Shown here piece by piece: positions 26,326-37,410 of a DNA stretch of 64,000 nt (position 1 is its first letter; the number at the start of each line of letters is the position of its first letter). Source of the stretch: Psychroserpens sp. NJDZ02 (GTDB lineage Bacteria; Bacteroidota; Bacteroidia; Flavobacteriales; Flavobacteriaceae); assembly GCF_004843725.1 (NCBI RefSeq), contig NZ_CP039451.1, forward strand, positions 2,483,501-2,547,500, in the 5' to 3' direction. The notes below the pieces were generated by a model that was given only the letters and a program-made list of their open reading frames with translations, ran no database searches and was not told where the DNA came from. The position numbers were made by a program, and so were the translations under genes.

Positions 26326-26700
26326 ATGCCAACAATTTCACAATTAGTACGAAAAGGAAGAGCCAAAATAACCAAGAAGAGTAAATCGGCTGCTTTAGAT
26401 TCGTGTCCTCAAAGACGTGGTGTGTGTACTCGTGTTTATACAACGACACCTAAAAAACCTAACTCAGCAATGCGTAAGGTAGCAAGGGTTCGTTTAACAA
26501 ACGGTAACGAAGTAAATGCATACATCGGTGGAGAAGGTCACAATTTACAAGAGCACTCGATAGTATTGGTTAGAGGTGGAAGGGTAAAAGATTTACCAGG
26601 AGTTAGATATCACATCGTTCGTGGTGCTTTAGACACAGCAGGTGTTGCCGGTAGAACACAACGTAGATCTAAGTATGGTGCAAAACGCCCTAAAAGTTAA
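26326..26700 (+). CDS. rpsL: 30S ribosomal protein S12
   Basis: The 124-residue protein starts [12 protein letters not shown] at the ATG at 26326; the longer frame upstream overlaps the promoter and is not conserved. It forms part of the decoding centre. The [10 protein letters not shown] loop and [13 protein letters not shown] loop carry the usual lysines, so no streptomycin-resistance substitution is seen. It is the first gene of the str operon, 21 bp before rpsG. The rpoBC genes that often precede it in other bacteria are not here. Confidence 0.98.
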   Translation: MPTISQLVRKGRAKITKKSKSAALDSCPQRRGVCTRVYTTTPKKPNSAMRKVARVRLTNGNEVNAYIGGEGHNLQEHSIVLVRGGRVKDLPGVRYHIVRGALDTAGVAGRTQRRSKYGAKRPKS

Positions 26701-26721
26701 TTAAAAACTTAAGAAGAAGAC

Positions 26722-27198
26722 ATGAGAAAAAGAGCAGCAAAAAAAAGACCGCTTTTACCAGATCCTCGATTTAACGATCAGTTAGTAACTAGATTTGTTA
26801 ACATGATGATGTGGGATGGTAAGAAGTCTGTAGCTTTCAAAGTATTTTATGATGCAATTGACATTGTAGAGACTAAGAAAACAGACGAAGAGAAAACAGC
26901 TTTAGAGATTTGGAAAGAAGCATTATCTAACGTTATGCCTCACGTAGAAGTACGTAGTCGTAGAGTAGGTGGAGCGACCTTTCAAATACCTAACCCAATA
27001 CGTGCAGACCGTAAGGTGTCAACTGCAATGAAATGGTTAATTAGTTTTTCTCGTAAGAGAAATGAAAAATCTATGGCGTTACGTTTAGCTTCAGAAATTT
27101 TAGCAGCAGCTAAAGAAGAAGGAGCAGCAGTAAAAAAACGTACGGATACGCACAAGATGGCTGAGGCTAACAAAGCATTCTCTCACTTTAGATTTTAA
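26722..27198 (+). CDS. rpsG: 30S ribosomal protein S7
   Basis: The 158-residue protein binds the 3' major domain of 16S rRNA and nucleates head assembly. The family start [17 protein letters not shown] and the segment [16 protein letters not shown] are clear. It lies between rpsL and fusA (3-bp gap to fusA), the standard str order. Confidence 0.98.
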   Translation: MRKRAAKKRPLLPDPRFNDQLVTRFVNMMMWDGKKSVAFKVFYDAIDIVETKKTDEEKTALEIWKEALSNVMPHVEVRSRRVGGATFQIPNPIRADRKVSTAMKWLISFSRKRNEKSMALRLASEILAAAKEEGAAVKKRTDTHKMAEANKAFSHFRF

Positions 27199-27201
27199 GA
27201 A

Positions 27202-29328
27202 ATGGCAAGAGATTTAAAATATACAAGAAACATTGGGATTGCGGCTCATATTGATGCAGGTAAAACTACAACAACAGAACGTGTTCTTTATTATACAGGA
27301 GTTTCTCACAAAATTGGAGAAGTACATGATGGTGCAGCTACAATGGACTGGATGGAGCAAGAGCAGGAGCGTGGTATTACTATTACGTCTGCAGCTACTA
27401 CTTGTACTTGGAAGTTTCCATTGGAAAATGCTGAGCCTATTGCTGAAACAAAGGATTATCACTTTAACATTATTGATACTCCTGGTCACGTTGATTTTAC
27501 TGTAGAGGTAAATAGATCGTTACGTGTATTAGATGGTTTGGTGTTTTTATTTAGTGCAGTTGATGGTGTTGAGCCTCAATCTGAAACTAACTGGAGATTA
27601 GCTGATAACTATAAAGTACCTAGAATTGGTTTCGTTAATAAAATGGACCGTCAAGGATCTGACTTTTTAGGTGTTTGTCAACAAGTAAAAGATATGTTGA
27701 AATCTAATGCGGTGCCAATCGTTTTAAACATTGGTGACGAAGAGGATTTTAAAGGTATTATAGATTTAGTAAAGAATCGTGCTATTGTATGGCATGATGA
27801 GACTCAAGGAGCGACTTTCGATGTTATCGAAATCCCTGAGGATATGAAAGAAGAAGCTCGTAAATATCGTGCACTTTTAATTGAAGAAGTAGCAAGTTAT
27901 GATGAGAATCTTTTAGAGAAATTTATGGAAGATGAAGATTCTATTACAGAAGACGAAGTGCATAAAGCACTTAGAGCAGCTGTAATGGATATGGCTATTA
28001 TTCCTATGATTTGTGGTTCTGCGTTTAAAAACAAAGGTGTTCAGTTCTTATTGGATGCTGTATGTCGTTACTTGCCTTCTCCTATGGATAAGGAAGGTAT
28101 TGTTGGAATTAACCCAGATACTGACAAAGAAGAAATTCGTAAGCCAAGTGTTAAGGAGCCTTTCGCAGCTTTAGCATTTAAAATTGCTACAGATCCTTTT
28201 GTAGGTCGTTTAGCGTTTTTTAGAGCTTATTCTGGTCGTTTAGATGCTGGTTCTTATGTGTTAAATAACCGTTCTGGTAAAAAAGAACGTATCTCACGTA
28301 TTTACCAAATGCATGCAAACAAGCAAAATGCAATTGATTATATAGAGGCTGGAGATATTGGAGCTGCTGTTGGATTTAAGTCAATCAAAACAGGAGATAC
28401 ACTTTCAGATCAAGAGCATCCTATCGTTTTAGAATCTATGGACTTCCCTGATCCAGTAATTGGTATTGCGGTTGAGCCTAAGACTAAAGCAGATGTTGAT
28501 AAATTAGGTATGGGCTTAGCTAAATTAGCTGAAGAAGATCCTACGTTTACTGTACGTTCAGATGAAGCTTCAGGACAGACTATTATTTCAGGAATGGGTG
28601 AGCTTCACCTTGATGTTATTGTAGATCGTTTAAGACGTGAGTTTAATGTTGAAGTAAATCAAGGGCAACCTCAAGTTGAGTATAAAGAAGCTATTACTGC
28701 AGTAGCAGATCATAGAGAGGTTTATAAGAAACAATCTGGTGGTCGTGGTAAATTTGCTGATATTGTATTTACAGTAGAGCCAGCTGATGAAGGTGTTGTT
28801 GGTCTTCAATTTGAATCTGTAATTAAAGGTGGTAACGTTCCTAAGGAATTTATACCTTCAATTGAAAAAGGATTTAAAATGGCGATGGTTAATGGACCAT
28901 TAGCAGGTTTTGAAGTAGATTCAATGAAAGTTACCTTAAGAGATGGATCTTACCATGATGTGGATTCTGATCAATTATCTTTCGAATTAGCTGCTAAATT
29001 AGGATTTAAAAACTGTGCTAAAGCTGCTAAAGCTGTAATCATGGAGCCTATTATGAAGCTAGAGGTTATCACACCAGAAGAGAACATGGGTGATATTGTA
29101 GGTGATTTAAATAGAAGAAGAGGTATGATGGAAGGTATGGGTGACCGTGCTGGTGCAAAGACAATAAAAGCTACCGTGCCATTATCAGAAATGTTTGGTT
29201 ATGTAACAACTTTGAGAACTTTATCTTCTGGTCGTGCAACATCAACAATGGAATTTTCACACTATGCTCAAACACCTTCAAATGTATCTGAAGAAGTGAT
29301 TAAAGCAGCTAAAGGAGAACAATCTTAA
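27202..29328 (+). CDS. fusA: Elongation factor G
   Basis: The 708-residue translational GTPase drives ribosome translocation. All G motifs are present: [12 protein letters not shown] (G1), [10 protein letters not shown] (G2), DTPGHVDF (G3), NKMDRQG (G4) and CGSAFKNKG (G5). Domains II to V follow, ending with the domain V segment [16 protein letters not shown]. It sits in the str operon 12 bp before rpsJ, which supports the canonical translocation enzyme rather than a paralogue. Confidence 0.98.
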   Translation: MARDLKYTRNIGIAAHIDAGKTTTTERVLYYTGVSHKIGEVHDGAATMDWMEQEQERGITITSAATTCTWKFPLENAEPIAETKDYHFNIIDTPGHVDFTVEVNRSLRVLDGLVFLFSAVDGVEPQSETNWRLADNYKVPRIGFVNKMDRQGSDFLGVCQQVKDMLKSNAVPIVLNIGDEEDFKGIIDLVKNRAIVWHDETQGATFDVIEIPEDMKEEARKYRALLIEEVASYDENLLEKFMEDEDSITEDEVHKALRAAVMDMAIIPMICGSAFKNKGVQFLLDAVCRYLPSPMDKEGIVGINPDTDKEEIRKPSVKEPFAALAFKIATDPFVGRLAFFRAYSGRLDAGSYVLNNRSGKKERISRIYQMHANKQNAIDYIEAGDIGAAVGFKSIKTGDTLSDQEHPIVLESMDFPDPVIGIAVEPKTKADVDKLGMGLAKLAEEDPTFTVRSDEASGQTIISGMGELHLDVIVDRLRREFNVEVNQGQPQVEYKEAITAVADHREVYKKQSGGRGKFADIVFTVEPADEGVVGLQFESVIKGGNVPKEFIPSIEKGFKMAMVNGPLAGFEVDSMKVTLRDGSYHDVDSDQLSFELAAKLGFKNCAKAAKAVIMEPIMKLEVITPEENMGDIVGDLNRRRGMMEGMGDRAGAKTIKATVPLSEMFGYVTTLRTLSSGRATSTMEFSHYAQTPSNVSEEVIKAAKGEQS

Positions 29329-29340
29329 AAAGTTAAGAAA

Positions 29341-29646
29341 ATGAGTCAAAAAATTAGAATAAAATTAAAGTCTTACGATCATAACTTAGTAGACAAGTCT
29401 GCTGAAAAGATTGTAAAAACGGTAAAAAGTACTGGTGCTGTTGTAACTGGACCAATTCCATTACCAACACACAAGAAAATTTTCACTGTATTACGTTCAC
29501 CTCACGTTAATAAGAAGTCAAGAGAACAATTTCAATTAAGCTCTTACAAGAGATTATTAGATATTTACTCTTCATCTTCTAAAACAATTGACGCTTTGAT
29601 GAAACTTGAATTGCCAAGTGGAGTAGAAGTTGAAATTAAGGTTTAA
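29341..29646 (+). CDS. rpsJ: 30S ribosomal protein S10
   Basis: The 101-residue protein begins [20 protein letters not shown] and contains GPIPLPTHK and [12 protein letters not shown], all S10 signatures. S10 sits in the 30S head and, in bacteria with NusB, also takes part in antitermination. It follows fusA by 12 bp and is separated from rplC by 143 bp holding a strong hairpin, so transcription may be partly interrupted here. Confidence 0.98.
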   Translation: MSQKIRIKLKSYDHNLVDKSAEKIVKTVKSTGAVVTGPIPLPTHKKIFTVLRSPHVNKKSREQFQLSSYKRLLDIYSSSSKTIDALMKLELPSGVEVEIKV

Positions 29647-29725
29647 GTAAACTCATTCGTTTAACGTTGATTAAGCGAAACATGTCCTAAGCTTCGAGCG
29701 AAGGAAAAACGGTTAAAATACAATT

Positions 29726-29752
29726 CAAGGCTGAAACGTATTTTCAGCCTTG
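29726..29752 (+). promoter_or_regulatory. Hairpin between rpsJ and rplC (attenuator or terminator)
   Basis: CAAGGCTGAAA and TTTCAGCCTTG form an 11-bp stem with a 5-base loop, followed by TGTTTT. The stem lies in the only sizeable gap in the first half of the cluster. It may be a partial terminator, or the target of ribosomal protein feedback on the S10 operon. Confidence 0.5.
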
Positions 29753-29789
29753 TGTTTTAATAAATAGTAATAACAAATAAATAAAAATT

Positions 29790-30407
29790 ATGTCTGGGTT
29801 AATTGGAAGAAAAATCGGTATGACCAGCATTTTCGATGAAAATGGTAAAAATATGCCATGTACAGTAATCGAAGCTGGACCATGTATCGTTACCCAAGTC
29901 AGAACTGAAGAAGTTGACGGCTATAGTGCTGTTCAACTTGGTTTCGATGACGCGACAGAAAAAAGTGCTACTAAAGCTGACTTAGGTCATGTGAAGAAAG
30001 CAGGGACTTCTGTAAAACGCAAAATGGTCGAATTTAAAGGTTTTGGTGCGGAGTACAAGTTAGGTGATGCAATCACTGTTGAGCATTTTGCTGAAGGTGA
30101 ATTTGTTGATGTATCAGGTACATCAAAAGGAAAAGGATTTCAAGGGGTTGTTAAACGTCATGGTTTCGCGGGTGTAGGTCAAGCTACTCACGGTCAACAT
30201 AACCGTTTAAGAGCACCAGGATCTATTGGAGCGGCTTCTTATCCTGCAAGAGTATTCAAAGGAATGCGTATGGCAGGTAGAATGGGAACAGACTCAGTTA
30301 AAGTTGAAAATTTAAGAGTTTTAAAAGTAGTTCCAGAAAAGAACTTACTTGTTGTTAAAGGTTGTGTACCTGGACATAAAAACGCTTATGTAATTATTAG
30401 AAAATAA
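29790..30407 (+). CDS. rplC: 50S ribosomal protein L3
   Basis: The 205-residue protein begins [15 protein letters not shown] and has the family loop [20 protein letters not shown] near the peptidyl transferase centre. It is an early assembly protein of the large subunit. Its stop codon overlaps the rplD start by one base, indicating translational coupling. Confidence 0.98.
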   Translation: MSGLIGRKIGMTSIFDENGKNMPCTVIEAGPCIVTQVRTEEVDGYSAVQLGFDDATEKSATKADLGHVKKAGTSVKRKMVEFKGFGAEYKLGDAITVEHFAEGEFVDVSGTSKGKGFQGVVKRHGFAGVGQATHGQHNRLRAPGSIGAASYPARVFKGMRMAGRMGTDSVKVENLRVLKVVPEKNLLVVKGCVPGHKNAYVIIRK

Positions 30408-31036
30408 TGAAAGTAGCAGTTTTAGATATAAACGGAAAAGAAACAGGTAGAAAGGCAGACCTTTCTGATGGTGTTTTTGCTATTGAACCTAATAATCATG
30501 CTGTATATTTGGATGTTAAGCAATACTTAGCAAACCAAAGACAGGGAACTCACAAAGCTAAAGAGCGTGCTGAGATTACTGGAAGTACACGTAAGATTAA
30601 AAAACAAAAAGGTACTGGTACAGCCAGAGCTGGTAGTATTAAGTCAGGAGTTTTTAGAGGAGGTGGACGTATGTTCGGACCAAGACCTAGAAATTATTCA
30701 TTCAAATTAAACAAAAGCTTAAAACGTTTAGCACGTAAATCAGCTTTTAGTATTAAGGCAAATGAAAAGTCAATTATTGTTTTAGAAGACTTTAATTTTG
30801 ATGCTCCAAAGACTAAAAATTTCACAGCAATTTTAAATGCGTTAGAGCTACAAAACAAAAAATCATTGTTTGTGTTGGGTGCGTCAAATAATAATGTATA
30901 TTTGTCATCACGTAATTTAAAAGGCTCTGAAGTTGTAATGAGCTCAGAATTAAGTACTTATAAAATATTAAATGCAAATCAAGTTATTCTTCTAGAGAGT
31001 TCTTTAGAAGCTATTGAGTCGAATTTAAGTAAATAG
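30407..31036 (+). CDS. rplD: 50S ribosomal protein L4
   Basis: The 209-residue protein has the extended loop KKQKGTGTARAGSIKS and RGGGRMFGPRPRNYSFK that lines the exit tunnel. In E. coli L4 also represses its own operon; whether that holds here is unknown, though a hairpin lies upstream of rplC. It starts one base inside the rplC stop and is 7 bp before rplW. Confidence 0.98.
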   Translation: MKVAVLDINGKETGRKADLSDGVFAIEPNNHAVYLDVKQYLANQRQGTHKAKERAEITGSTRKIKKQKGTGTARAGSIKSGVFRGGGRMFGPRPRNYSFKLNKSLKRLARKSAFSIKANEKSIIVLEDFNFDAPKTKNFTAILNALELQNKKSLFVLGASNNNVYLSSRNLKGSEVVMSSELSTYKILNANQVILLESSLEAIESNLSK

Positions 31037-31043
31037 AAACAAA

Positions 31044-31334
31044 ATGAATATCTTAATTAAACCTATAATCACAGAAAAAGCAACCGCTAATAGCGAGTTG
31101 AACAATTGTTTTAGCTTTTTTGTGAACACTAAGGCGAACAAGGTAGAAATCAAAAAAGCAGTGGAAGCTGCTTATGGAGTTTCTGTTGAAAAAGTTCGTA
31201 CTATTAATGTCCGTCCAGATAGAAGTACCAAGTTTACTAAAACTGGTATTCAACATGGTAAAACAAATGCTAAGAAAAAAGCAATTGTACAACTGGCGGA
31301 AGGTGAAATGATTGATTTATACACTAACATGTAA
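31044..31334 (+). CDS. rplW: 50S ribosomal protein L23
   Basis: The 96-residue protein (MNILIKPIITEKATANSE, KVEIKKAVEAAYGVSVEKV) sits at the tunnel exit and is the docking site for trigger factor and SRP. Position between rplD and rplB is standard. Length is typical. Confidence 0.97.
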   Translation: MNILIKPIITEKATANSELNNCFSFFVNTKANKVEIKKAVEAAYGVSVEKVRTINVRPDRSTKFTKTGIQHGKTNAKKKAIVQLAEGEMIDLYTNM

Positions 31335-31344
31335 TTAAAGACAA

Positions 31345-32169
31345 ATGTCAGTAAGAAAATTAAAACCAATCACACCAGGTCAGCGATTTAGAGTAGTAAA
31401 CGGATTTGACGCCATTACTACTGATAAGCCGGAAAAAAGCCTATTGGCTCCGAAAAAACGATCAGGTGGTAGAAACAGTCAAGGACGTATGACAATGCGC
31501 TACAAAGGTGGTGGTCATAAACGTAGATATCGTATTATCGATTTCAAGAGATCTAAAGCAGGTATTCCTGCTGAAGTAGCTTCAATCCAATACGATCCAA
31601 ACAGAACAGCATTCATCGCTTTGTTAAATTATCAAGATGGTGAAAAGACTTATATCATTGCTCAAAATGGTTTACAAGTTGGACAAACAGTTGTTTCTGG
31701 TGAAAGTGTAGCTCCTGAAATAGGAAATGCAATGCCATTAGCAAATATTCCACTTGGTACAATTATTTCTTGTGTAGAGTTAAGACCAGGACAAGGTGCT
31801 GTAATGGCAAGAAGTGCTGGAGCTTTTGCTCAATTAATGGCTAGGGATGGTAAGTTTGCTACAATTAAATTGCCTTCAGGTGAAACTAGATTAATTCTAG
31901 TAACATGTGCAGCAACAATTGGAGCAGTATCTAACTCTGATCATCAATTATTAGTTTCTGGTAAAGCAGGACGTAGTAGATGGTTAGGTAGAAGACCAAG
32001 AACAAGACCAGTTGTAATGAACCCAGTAGATCACCCAATGGGAGGTGGTGAAGGTAAGTCATCAGGTGGACATCCACGTTCTAGAAACGGTATACCAGCT
32101 AAAGGATATAGAACACGTTCTAAAACTAAAGCGAGTAATAAATATATTATAGAACGTAGAAAGAAATAA
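31345..32169 (+). CDS. rplB: 50S ribosomal protein L2
   Basis: The 274-residue protein has the C-terminal signature [20 protein letters not shown], including the His needed for peptidyl transferase assembly, and the N-terminal [20 protein letters not shown]. It binds 23S rRNA and bridges the subunits. It is 10 bp after rplW and 6 bp before rpsS. Confidence 0.98.
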   Translation: MSVRKLKPITPGQRFRVVNGFDAITTDKPEKSLLAPKKRSGGRNSQGRMTMRYKGGGHKRRYRIIDFKRSKAGIPAEVASIQYDPNRTAFIALLNYQDGEKTYIIAQNGLQVGQTVVSGESVAPEIGNAMPLANIPLGTIISCVELRPGQGAVMARSAGAFAQLMARDGKFATIKLPSGETRLILVTCAATIGAVSNSDHQLLVSGKAGRSRWLGRRPRTRPVVMNPVDHPMGGGEGKSSGGHPRSRNGIPAKGYRTRSKTKASNKYIIERRKK

Positions 32170-32175
32170 GAAATC

Positions 32176-32454
32176 ATGGCAAGATCATTAAAAAAAGGAC
32201 CTTACGTTCACTATAAATTAGAGAAAAAAGTAGCTGCTAATGTTGAAGCTAACAAGAAAACGGTTATCAAAACTTGGTCAAGAGCAAGTATGATAACTCC
32301 AGATTTTGTTGGACAAACAATCGCAGTACATAACGGTCGTCAGTTTGTTCCAGTTTATGTTACAGAAAACATGGTTGGGCATAAATTAGGAGAATTTTCA
32401 CCAACAAGATCTTTTAGAGGTCATGCGGGTGCTAAAAATAAAGGTAAAAAGTAA
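32176..32454 (+). CDS. rpsS: 30S ribosomal protein S19
   Basis: The 92-residue protein begins [18 protein letters not shown] and has [20 protein letters not shown] and [14 protein letters not shown]. It sits in the 30S head with S13. It is 3 bp before rplV. Confidence 0.98.
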   Translation: MARSLKKGPYVHYKLEKKVAANVEANKKTVIKTWSRASMITPDFVGQTIAVHNGRQFVPVYVTENMVGHKLGEFSPTRSFRGHAGAKNKGKK

Positions 32455-32457
32455 GCT

Positions 32458-32865
32458 ATGGGAAGTCGTAAAAAACAAATGGCAGACGCTATTAAGGAAG
32501 GTAAAAAGCAAATCGCTTTTGCTAAACTTAATAACTGTCCTACGTCACCAAGAAAAATGCGTTTAGTAGCCGATTTAGTAAGAGGTGAACGCGTAGAAAA
32601 GGCACTTAATATTTTGAAATTCAGTCAAAAAGAAGCTTCAAATCGTTTAGAGAAATTATTACTTTCAGCGATAGCTAATTGGCAGGCAAAAAACGAGGAT
32701 GCTAGTATCGAAGATGCTGAGTTAATCGTTAAAGAAATAAGAGTAGATGGTGGATCTATGTTAAAAAGATTGCGTCCAGCACCACAAGGACGTGCTCACA
32801 GAATAAGAAAACGCTCTAACCACGTAACAATCGTGGTAGGAGCTAACAATAACACACAAAGCTAA
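32458..32865 (+). CDS. rplV: 50S ribosomal protein L22
   Basis: The 135-residue protein has the segments [17 protein letters not shown] and [20 protein letters not shown]; the second contains the beta hairpin that reaches into the exit tunnel. Start [15 protein letters not shown] is slightly longer than in proteobacteria. It is 7 bp before rpsC. Confidence 0.97.
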   Translation: MGSRKKQMADAIKEGKKQIAFAKLNNCPTSPRKMRLVADLVRGERVEKALNILKFSQKEASNRLEKLLLSAIANWQAKNEDASIEDAELIVKEIRVDGGSMLKRLRPAPQGRAHRIRKRSNHVTIVVGANNNTQS

Positions 32866-32872
32866 GATAGAT

Positions 32873-33589
32873 ATGGGACAAAAGACAAATCCAATCGGAA
32901 ATCGCTTAGGAATTATCAGAGGATGGGAATCTAACTGGTATGGAGGAAACGATTATGGTGATAAACTTGCCGAAGACGATAAGATCAGAAAATACGTTCA
33001 CGCGCGTTTATCTAAAGCTAGTGTATCTCGTGTAATTATTGAGAGAACTTTAAAACTTGTAACCGTTACTATCACTACTGCTAGACCTGGTATTATTATC
33101 GGAAAAGGTGGACAAGAGGTAGACAAGTTAAAAGAAGAGCTTAAGAAAATTACAGGGAAAGAAGTTCAGATTAATATATTTGAAATTAAAAGACCTGAAC
33201 TTGATGCATTTTTAGTAGGATCTAGCATTGCTCGTCAAATTGAAAACAGAATTTCATACAGACGTGCTATAAAAATGGCTATTGCTGCTACAATGCGAAT
33301 GAATGCTGAAGGAATTAAAATTCAAATTAGTGGACGTTTAAACGGGGCAGAGATGGCACGTTCAGAACACTACAAAGAAGGACGTATTCCTTTATCTACA
33401 TTCAGAGCCGATATTGACTATGCTTTAGTTGAGTCTCATACTACTTATGGTAGATTAGGGGTCAAAGTATGGATCATGAAAGGTGAAGTATATGGTAAAA
33501 GAGAACTTTCTCCTCTTGTTGGCTTAGCTAAGAAGCAAGGAAAAGGTGGACGCCAAGGTGGAAAGCCACAACAACGTCGTAGAAAGTAA
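32873..33589 (+). CDS. rpsC: 30S ribosomal protein S3
   Basis: The 238-residue protein starts [20 protein letters not shown], has a KH RNA-binding domain with [19 protein letters not shown], and a basic C-terminal tail ([14 protein letters not shown]). It helps form the mRNA entry channel. It is 20 bp before rplP. Confidence 0.98.
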   Translation: MGQKTNPIGNRLGIIRGWESNWYGGNDYGDKLAEDDKIRKYVHARLSKASVSRVIIERTLKLVTVTITTARPGIIIGKGGQEVDKLKEELKKITGKEVQINIFEIKRPELDAFLVGSSIARQIENRISYRRAIKMAIAATMRMNAEGIKIQISGRLNGAEMARSEHYKEGRIPLSTFRADIDYALVESHTTYGRLGVKVWIMKGEVYGKRELSPLVGLAKKQGKGGRQGGKPQQRRRK

Positions 33590-33609
33590 TTTTTTAAAGA
33601 ACAGAAAAA

Positions 33610-34029
33610 ATGTTACAGCCTAAAAGAACAAAATTTAGAAAAATGCAAAAAGGACGTATGAAAGGGAACTCGGGTAGAGGTCACTTACTTTCAAACGGAA
33701 CTTTTGGAATAAAATCATTGGATTCTAATTTTTTAACATCACGTCAAATAGAAGCAGCTCGTATTGCCGCTACACGTCACATGAAAAGAGAAGGTCAACT
33801 TTGGATAAAGATATTTCCAGACAAGCCTATTACAAAAAAGCCTCTTGAAGTACGTATGGGTAAAGGTAAAGGTGCAGTAGAATATTGGGCAGCAGTTGTT
33901 AAACCAGGAAGAATCCTTTTTGAAGTTGGAGGAGTGCCTTTAGATGTTGCTAAAGAAGCATTAAGACTTGCAGCTCAAAAATTACCAGTAAAAACTAAGT
34001 TTGTAATCGCTAGAGATTACGAAGCATAA
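33610..34029 (+). CDS. rplP: 50S ribosomal protein L16
   Basis: The 139-residue protein ([39 protein letters not shown]) lies near the A site of the large subunit. Length and neighbours are standard. The basic loop around residue 80 has the substrate Arg segment typical of L16. Confidence 0.98.
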   Translation: MLQPKRTKFRKMQKGRMKGNSGRGHLLSNGTFGIKSLDSNFLTSRQIEAARIAATRHMKREGQLWIKIFPDKPITKKPLEVRMGKGKGAVEYWAAVVKPGRILFEVGGVPLDVAKEALRLAAQKLPVKTKFVIARDYEA

Positions 34030-34042
34030 TTTATTTGATATT

Positions 34043-34234
34043 ATGAAACAATCAGAAATTAAAGAATTATCTGTAGCTGAGTTACAAGAGAAACTTAGTG
34101 AAACAAAGAAGAGCTATTCAGATTTAAAAATGGCTCATGCAGTTTCTCCTTTAGAGAACCCAATTCAATTACGTCAAGTAAGACGTTCGGTTGCAAAAAT
34201 TGCAACAGAATTAACTAAAAGAGATTTACAATAA
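34043..34234 (+). CDS. rpmC: 50S ribosomal protein L29
   Basis: The 63-residue protein folds as two long helices and contains [19 protein letters not shown] and [15 protein letters not shown]. It sits near the tunnel exit next to L23. It is between rplP and rpsQ, with 13-bp gaps on both sides. Confidence 0.97.
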   Translation: MKQSEIKELSVAELQEKLSETKKSYSDLKMAHAVSPLENPIQLRQVRRSVAKIATELTKRDLQ

Positions 34235-34247
34235 TTCTGCTTACAAG

Positions 34248-34505
34248 ATGGAAAAAAGAAACTTAAGAAAAGAGCGTATCGGGATCGTTACTAGTAACAA
34301 GATGCAAAAATCAATAGTGGTTGCTGAAGTTAAAAAAGTAAAACACCCTATGTACGGAAAGTTCGTGTTAAAAACAAAGAAATATGTTGCACACGATGAG
34401 ACAAACGATTGCAATATCGGAGATACAGTAAAGATCATGGAAACAAGACCTTTAAGTAAATCTAAATGTTGGAGATTAGTTGAAATAATTGAAAGAGCGA
34501 AGTAA
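34248..34505 (+). CDS. rpsQ: 30S ribosomal protein S17
   Basis: The 85-residue OB-fold protein ([39 protein letters not shown]) binds the 5' domain of 16S rRNA. It ends 2 bp before rplN. Confidence 0.97.
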   Translation: MEKRNLRKERIGIVTSNKMQKSIVVAEVKKVKHPMYGKFVLKTKKYVAHDETNDCNIGDTVKIMETRPLSKSKCWRLVEIIERAK

Positions 34506-34507
34506 TT

Positions 34508-34876
34508 ATGGTACAGCAAGAATCAAGACTAAGAGTAGCAGATAACACTGGAGCTAAAGAAGTATTAACAATACGAGTTCTAGGTGGTACTAAGAGAAGA
34601 TACGCTTCTGTAGGTGACAAAATTGTTGTCACTGTTAAAGATGCAACTCCTAATGGAAACATTAAAAAAGGAGCTGTATCTACAGCAGTTGTTGTACGTA
34701 CAAAGAAAGAAGTTAGACGTCCAGACGGATCTTATATTAGATTTGACGATAATGCTTGTGTACTTTTAAACCCAACGGGTGAAATGAGAGGAACACGTGT
34801 ATTTGGACCTGTAGCTAGAGAACTTCGTGATAAATCATTCATGAAAATTGTATCATTGGCACCAGAGGTGCTTTAA
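34508..34876 (+). CDS. rplN: 50S ribosomal protein L14
   Basis: The 122-residue protein ([19 protein letters not shown], the signature [20 protein letters not shown]) contributes to intersubunit bridges. It is the usual first gene of the spc section, but here it is joined to rpsQ with no promoter gap. Confidence 0.98.
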   Translation: MVQQESRLRVADNTGAKEVLTIRVLGGTKRRYASVGDKIVVTVKDATPNGNIKKGAVSTAVVVRTKKEVRRPDGSYIRFDDNACVLLNPTGEMRGTRVFGPVARELRDKSFMKIVSLAPEVL

Positions 34877-34887
34877 TTGATAAAAAA

Positions 34888-35199
34888 ATGACAAAGCTTA
34901 AAATTAAAACAGGAGATACAGTCAAAATTATAGCTGGTGACCATAAAGGTTCTGAAGGTAAAGTACAAAAGGTCTTTATTGAAAAAAACAAAGCTATAGT
35001 TGAAGGTGTGAACATGGTTAAGAAACATACTAAACCAAGTGCACAAAGCCCTCAAGGAGGTATCGTAGAAAAAGAGGCGCCAATCAATATCTCTAACTTA
35101 TCATTGTTAACTTCGAAGGGAGAAGCAACTAGAATAGGTTACAGAGTTGAAGGTGATAAAAAAGTCAGATTTTCTAAAAAATCTAATGAAGTAATATAG
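34888..35199 (+). CDS. rplX: 50S ribosomal protein L24
   Basis: The 103-residue protein carries a KOW motif ([20 protein letters not shown]) and the segment [18 protein letters not shown]. It is an assembly initiator for the large subunit. It is 2 bp before rplE. Confidence 0.97.
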   Translation: MTKLKIKTGDTVKIIAGDHKGSEGKVQKVFIEKNKAIVEGVNMVKKHTKPSAQSPQGGIVEKEAPINISNLSLLTSKGEATRIGYRVEGDKKVRFSKKSNEVI

Positions 35200-35201
35200 T
35201 T

Positions 35202-35753
35202 ATGGGATATTCACCGAGACTAAAAGAAGAGTATAAAAGCAAAGTAATTGCTGCTCTTACAGAAGAATTTGGATACAGTAATGTAATGCAAGTTCCAAAA
35301 CTAGAAAAGATAGTATTATCTAGAGGAGTTGGAGCTGCAGTTGCAGATAAAAAGCTTGTAGATCACGCAGTAGATGAGTTTACTACGATTACTGGTCAAA
35401 AAGCAGTTGCTACTATATCTAAAAAAGATGTTGCATCTTTCAAATTACGTAAAGGAATGCCAATTGGTGCGAAAGTTACGTTAAGAGGAGAAAGAATGTA
35501 TGAGTTTTTAGACCGTTTAATAACTTCAGCACTTCCACGTGTTAGAGATTTTAACGGAATTAAAGCTACAGGATTTGATGGTAGAGGTAACTATAACTTA
35601 GGAGTTACTGAGCAAATTATCTTTCCAGAAATAAATATCGATAAAGTTAATAAAATTGACGGAATGGATATTACATTTGTAACATCTGCTCCAACTGATA
35701 AGGAAGCAAAATCATTATTAACTGAATTAGGTTTACCTTTTCAAAAAAATTAA
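35202..35753 (+). CDS. rplE: 50S ribosomal protein L5
   Basis: The 183-residue protein binds 5S rRNA and touches the P-site tRNA. Recognisable segments are [39 protein letters not shown] and [18 protein letters not shown]. It is 3 bp before rpsN. Confidence 0.98.
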   Translation: MGYSPRLKEEYKSKVIAALTEEFGYSNVMQVPKLEKIVLSRGVGAAVADKKLVDHAVDEFTTITGQKAVATISKKDVASFKLRKGMPIGAKVTLRGERMYEFLDRLITSALPRVRDFNGIKATGFDGRGNYNLGVTEQIIFPEINIDKVNKIDGMDITFVTSAPTDKEAKSLLTELGLPFQKN

Positions 35754-35756
35754 GAT

Positions 35757-36026
35757 ATGGCTAAAGAATCAATGAAGGCCCGTGAGGTCAAAAGATCAAA
35801 AACTGTAGCTAAATATGCTGAAAAACGTAAGGCTTTGAAAGAAGCTGGAGATTATGAAGCTTTACAAAGATTACCAAAGAATGCATCACCAGTACGTCAA
35901 CATAATAGATGTAAATTAACTGGTAGACCAAAAGGTTATATGCGTACATTTGGTGTGTCTCGTGTAATGTTTAGAGAGATGGCTAACCAAGGGTTAATCC
36001 CGGGTGTTAGAAAAGCAAGTTGGTAA
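35757..36026 (+). CDS. rpsN: 30S ribosomal protein S14 (zinc-free form)
   Basis: The 89-residue protein belongs to the long, zinc-independent S14 class: it keeps only one Cys ([12 protein letters not shown]) and lacks the CxxC pairs of the short form. The C-terminal [20 protein letters not shown] is standard. It sits between rplE and rpsH. A 59-bp gap follows; it contains TTCGGAATAGTCCGAA, a small imperfect palindrome. Confidence 0.97.
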   Translation: MAKESMKAREVKRSKTVAKYAEKRKALKEAGDYEALQRLPKNASPVRQHNRCKLTGRPKGYMRTFGVSRVMFREMANQGLIPGVRKASW

Positions 36027-36085
36027 AATTATAAATGGTCTAAGGTTCGGAATAGTCCGAAAACCCAGTCCGCAAATCAATACAT

Positions 36086-36484
36086 ATGTATACAGATCCA
36101 ATTGCAGATTACTTGACTAGAATTAGAAACGCAGTGCGTGCTAATCATAGAGTTGTAGAAATTCCTGCATCAAATTTAAAAAAGGACATGACTAAAATAT
36201 TATTCGATCAAGGATATATTTTAAGTTATAAGTTCGATGATAGTACCGTTCAAGGTACTATCAAAATCGCCTTAAAGTATAATAAGGAAACAAAAGAACC
36301 AGTAATTAGAAAATTACAAAGAATCAGTAAGCCTGGTTTGAGAAAATATTCTGGTTCTACTGAATTACCACGTATTCTTAATGGATTAGGTATTGCTATC
36401 GTTTCAACTTCTCATGGAGTTATGACAGGTAAGCAAGCGCAAAGAGAAAACGTAGGTGGTGAAGTTTTATGTTATGTTTACTAA
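36086..36484 (+). CDS. rpsH: 30S ribosomal protein S8
   Basis: The 132-residue protein (MYTDPIADYLTRIRNAVRAN, GIAIVSTSHGVMTGKQAQRE) binds the central domain of 16S rRNA. In E. coli S8 is the feedback repressor of the spc operon. Here a 59-bp gap precedes it, the only notable gap in this part. Confidence 0.98.
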   Translation: MYTDPIADYLTRIRNAVRANHRVVEIPASNLKKDMTKILFDQGYILSYKFDDSTVQGTIKIALKYNKETKEPVIRKLQRISKPGLRKYSGSTELPRILNGLGIAIVSTSHGVMTGKQAQRENVGGEVLCYVY

Positions 36485-36502
36485 TCTAAAATCCAGAAGA
36501 AA

Positions 36503-37045
36503 ATGTCAAGAATAGGAAATAATCCAGTTGCCATTCCAGAAGGAGTAACGGTAACAGTAGACAATAACACAATAACAGTTAAAGGTAAATTAGGAGAATT
36601 AACTCAGAATTTTAATACTGTAGAAGTTAAGGTTGAAGAAGGTAACGTATTGGTTACACGTTCAGCAGAAACTAAAGACCATAAAGCTAAGCACGGTTTA
36701 TATCGTTCATTAGTTAACAACATGATTGAAGGTGTATCTAAAGGATGGACTAAAGAATTAGAATTAGTAGGTGTAGGTTATAGAGCTTCAAATCAAGGTA
36801 ATATCCTTGAATTAGCTTTAGGTTTTTCTCACAATATAGTTTTAAGTGTAGCTCCAGAAGTGAAGGTGGAAACAGTTTCTGATAAAGGTAAAAATCCTAA
36901 AATAGTTTTAACATCATTTGACAAACAGTTAGTTGGTCAAGTTGCTGCTAAGATTAGAGGATTTAGACCACCAGAGCCTTATAAAGGTAAAGGTATCAAG
37001 TTTGTTGGAGAAATATTAAGAAGAAAAGCAGGTAAATCAGCATAA
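36503..37045 (+). CDS. rplF: 50S ribosomal protein L6
   Basis: The 180-residue protein has two related domains; the C-terminal signature [16 protein letters not shown] is clear. It sits near the factor-binding site. It is 18 bp after rpsH and 5 bp before rplR. Confidence 0.98.
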   Translation: MSRIGNNPVAIPEGVTVTVDNNTITVKGKLGELTQNFNTVEVKVEEGNVLVTRSAETKDHKAKHGLYRSLVNNMIEGVSKGWTKELELVGVGYRASNQGNILELALGFSHNIVLSVAPEVKVETVSDKGKNPKIVLTSFDKQLVGQVAAKIRGFRPPEPYKGKGIKFVGEILRRKAGKSA

Positions 37046-37050
37046 TAGTT

Positions 37051-37404
37051 ATGGCGTTAACAAAAAACGAAAGACGATTAAGAATTAAAAACAGAATCCG
37101 TAAGGTTGTTTCTGGTACAGAAGCAAGACCAAGATTAGCTGTTTTTAGAAGTAATAAAGAAATTTATGCTCAAATTGTAGATGACGTTAATGGTAAAACA
37201 TTAGTCGCTTCATCTTCTAGAGATAAAGATATTGTTGCAAAAGGAAATAAGGTAGAAGTAGCTACATTAGTAGGTAAGTCTATCGCAGAAAAAGCCTTAA
37301 AGGCTGGTGTTGCAACTATCGCTTTTGATAGAGGTGGTTATTTATATCATGGTAGAATCAAATCATTAGCTGAAGGAGCTAGAGAAGGCGGACTTAAATT
37401 CTAA
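37051..37404 (+). CDS. rplR: 50S ribosomal protein L18
   Basis: The 117-residue protein ([40 protein letters not shown]) binds 5S rRNA together with L5. It is 6 bp before rpsE. Confidence 0.98.
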   Translation: MALTKNERRLRIKNRIRKVVSGTEARPRLAVFRSNKEIYAQIVDDVNGKTLVASSSRDKDIVAKGNKVEVATLVGKSIAEKALKAGVATIAFDRGGYLYHGRIKSLAEGAREGGLKF

Positions 37405-37410
37405 GAAATT

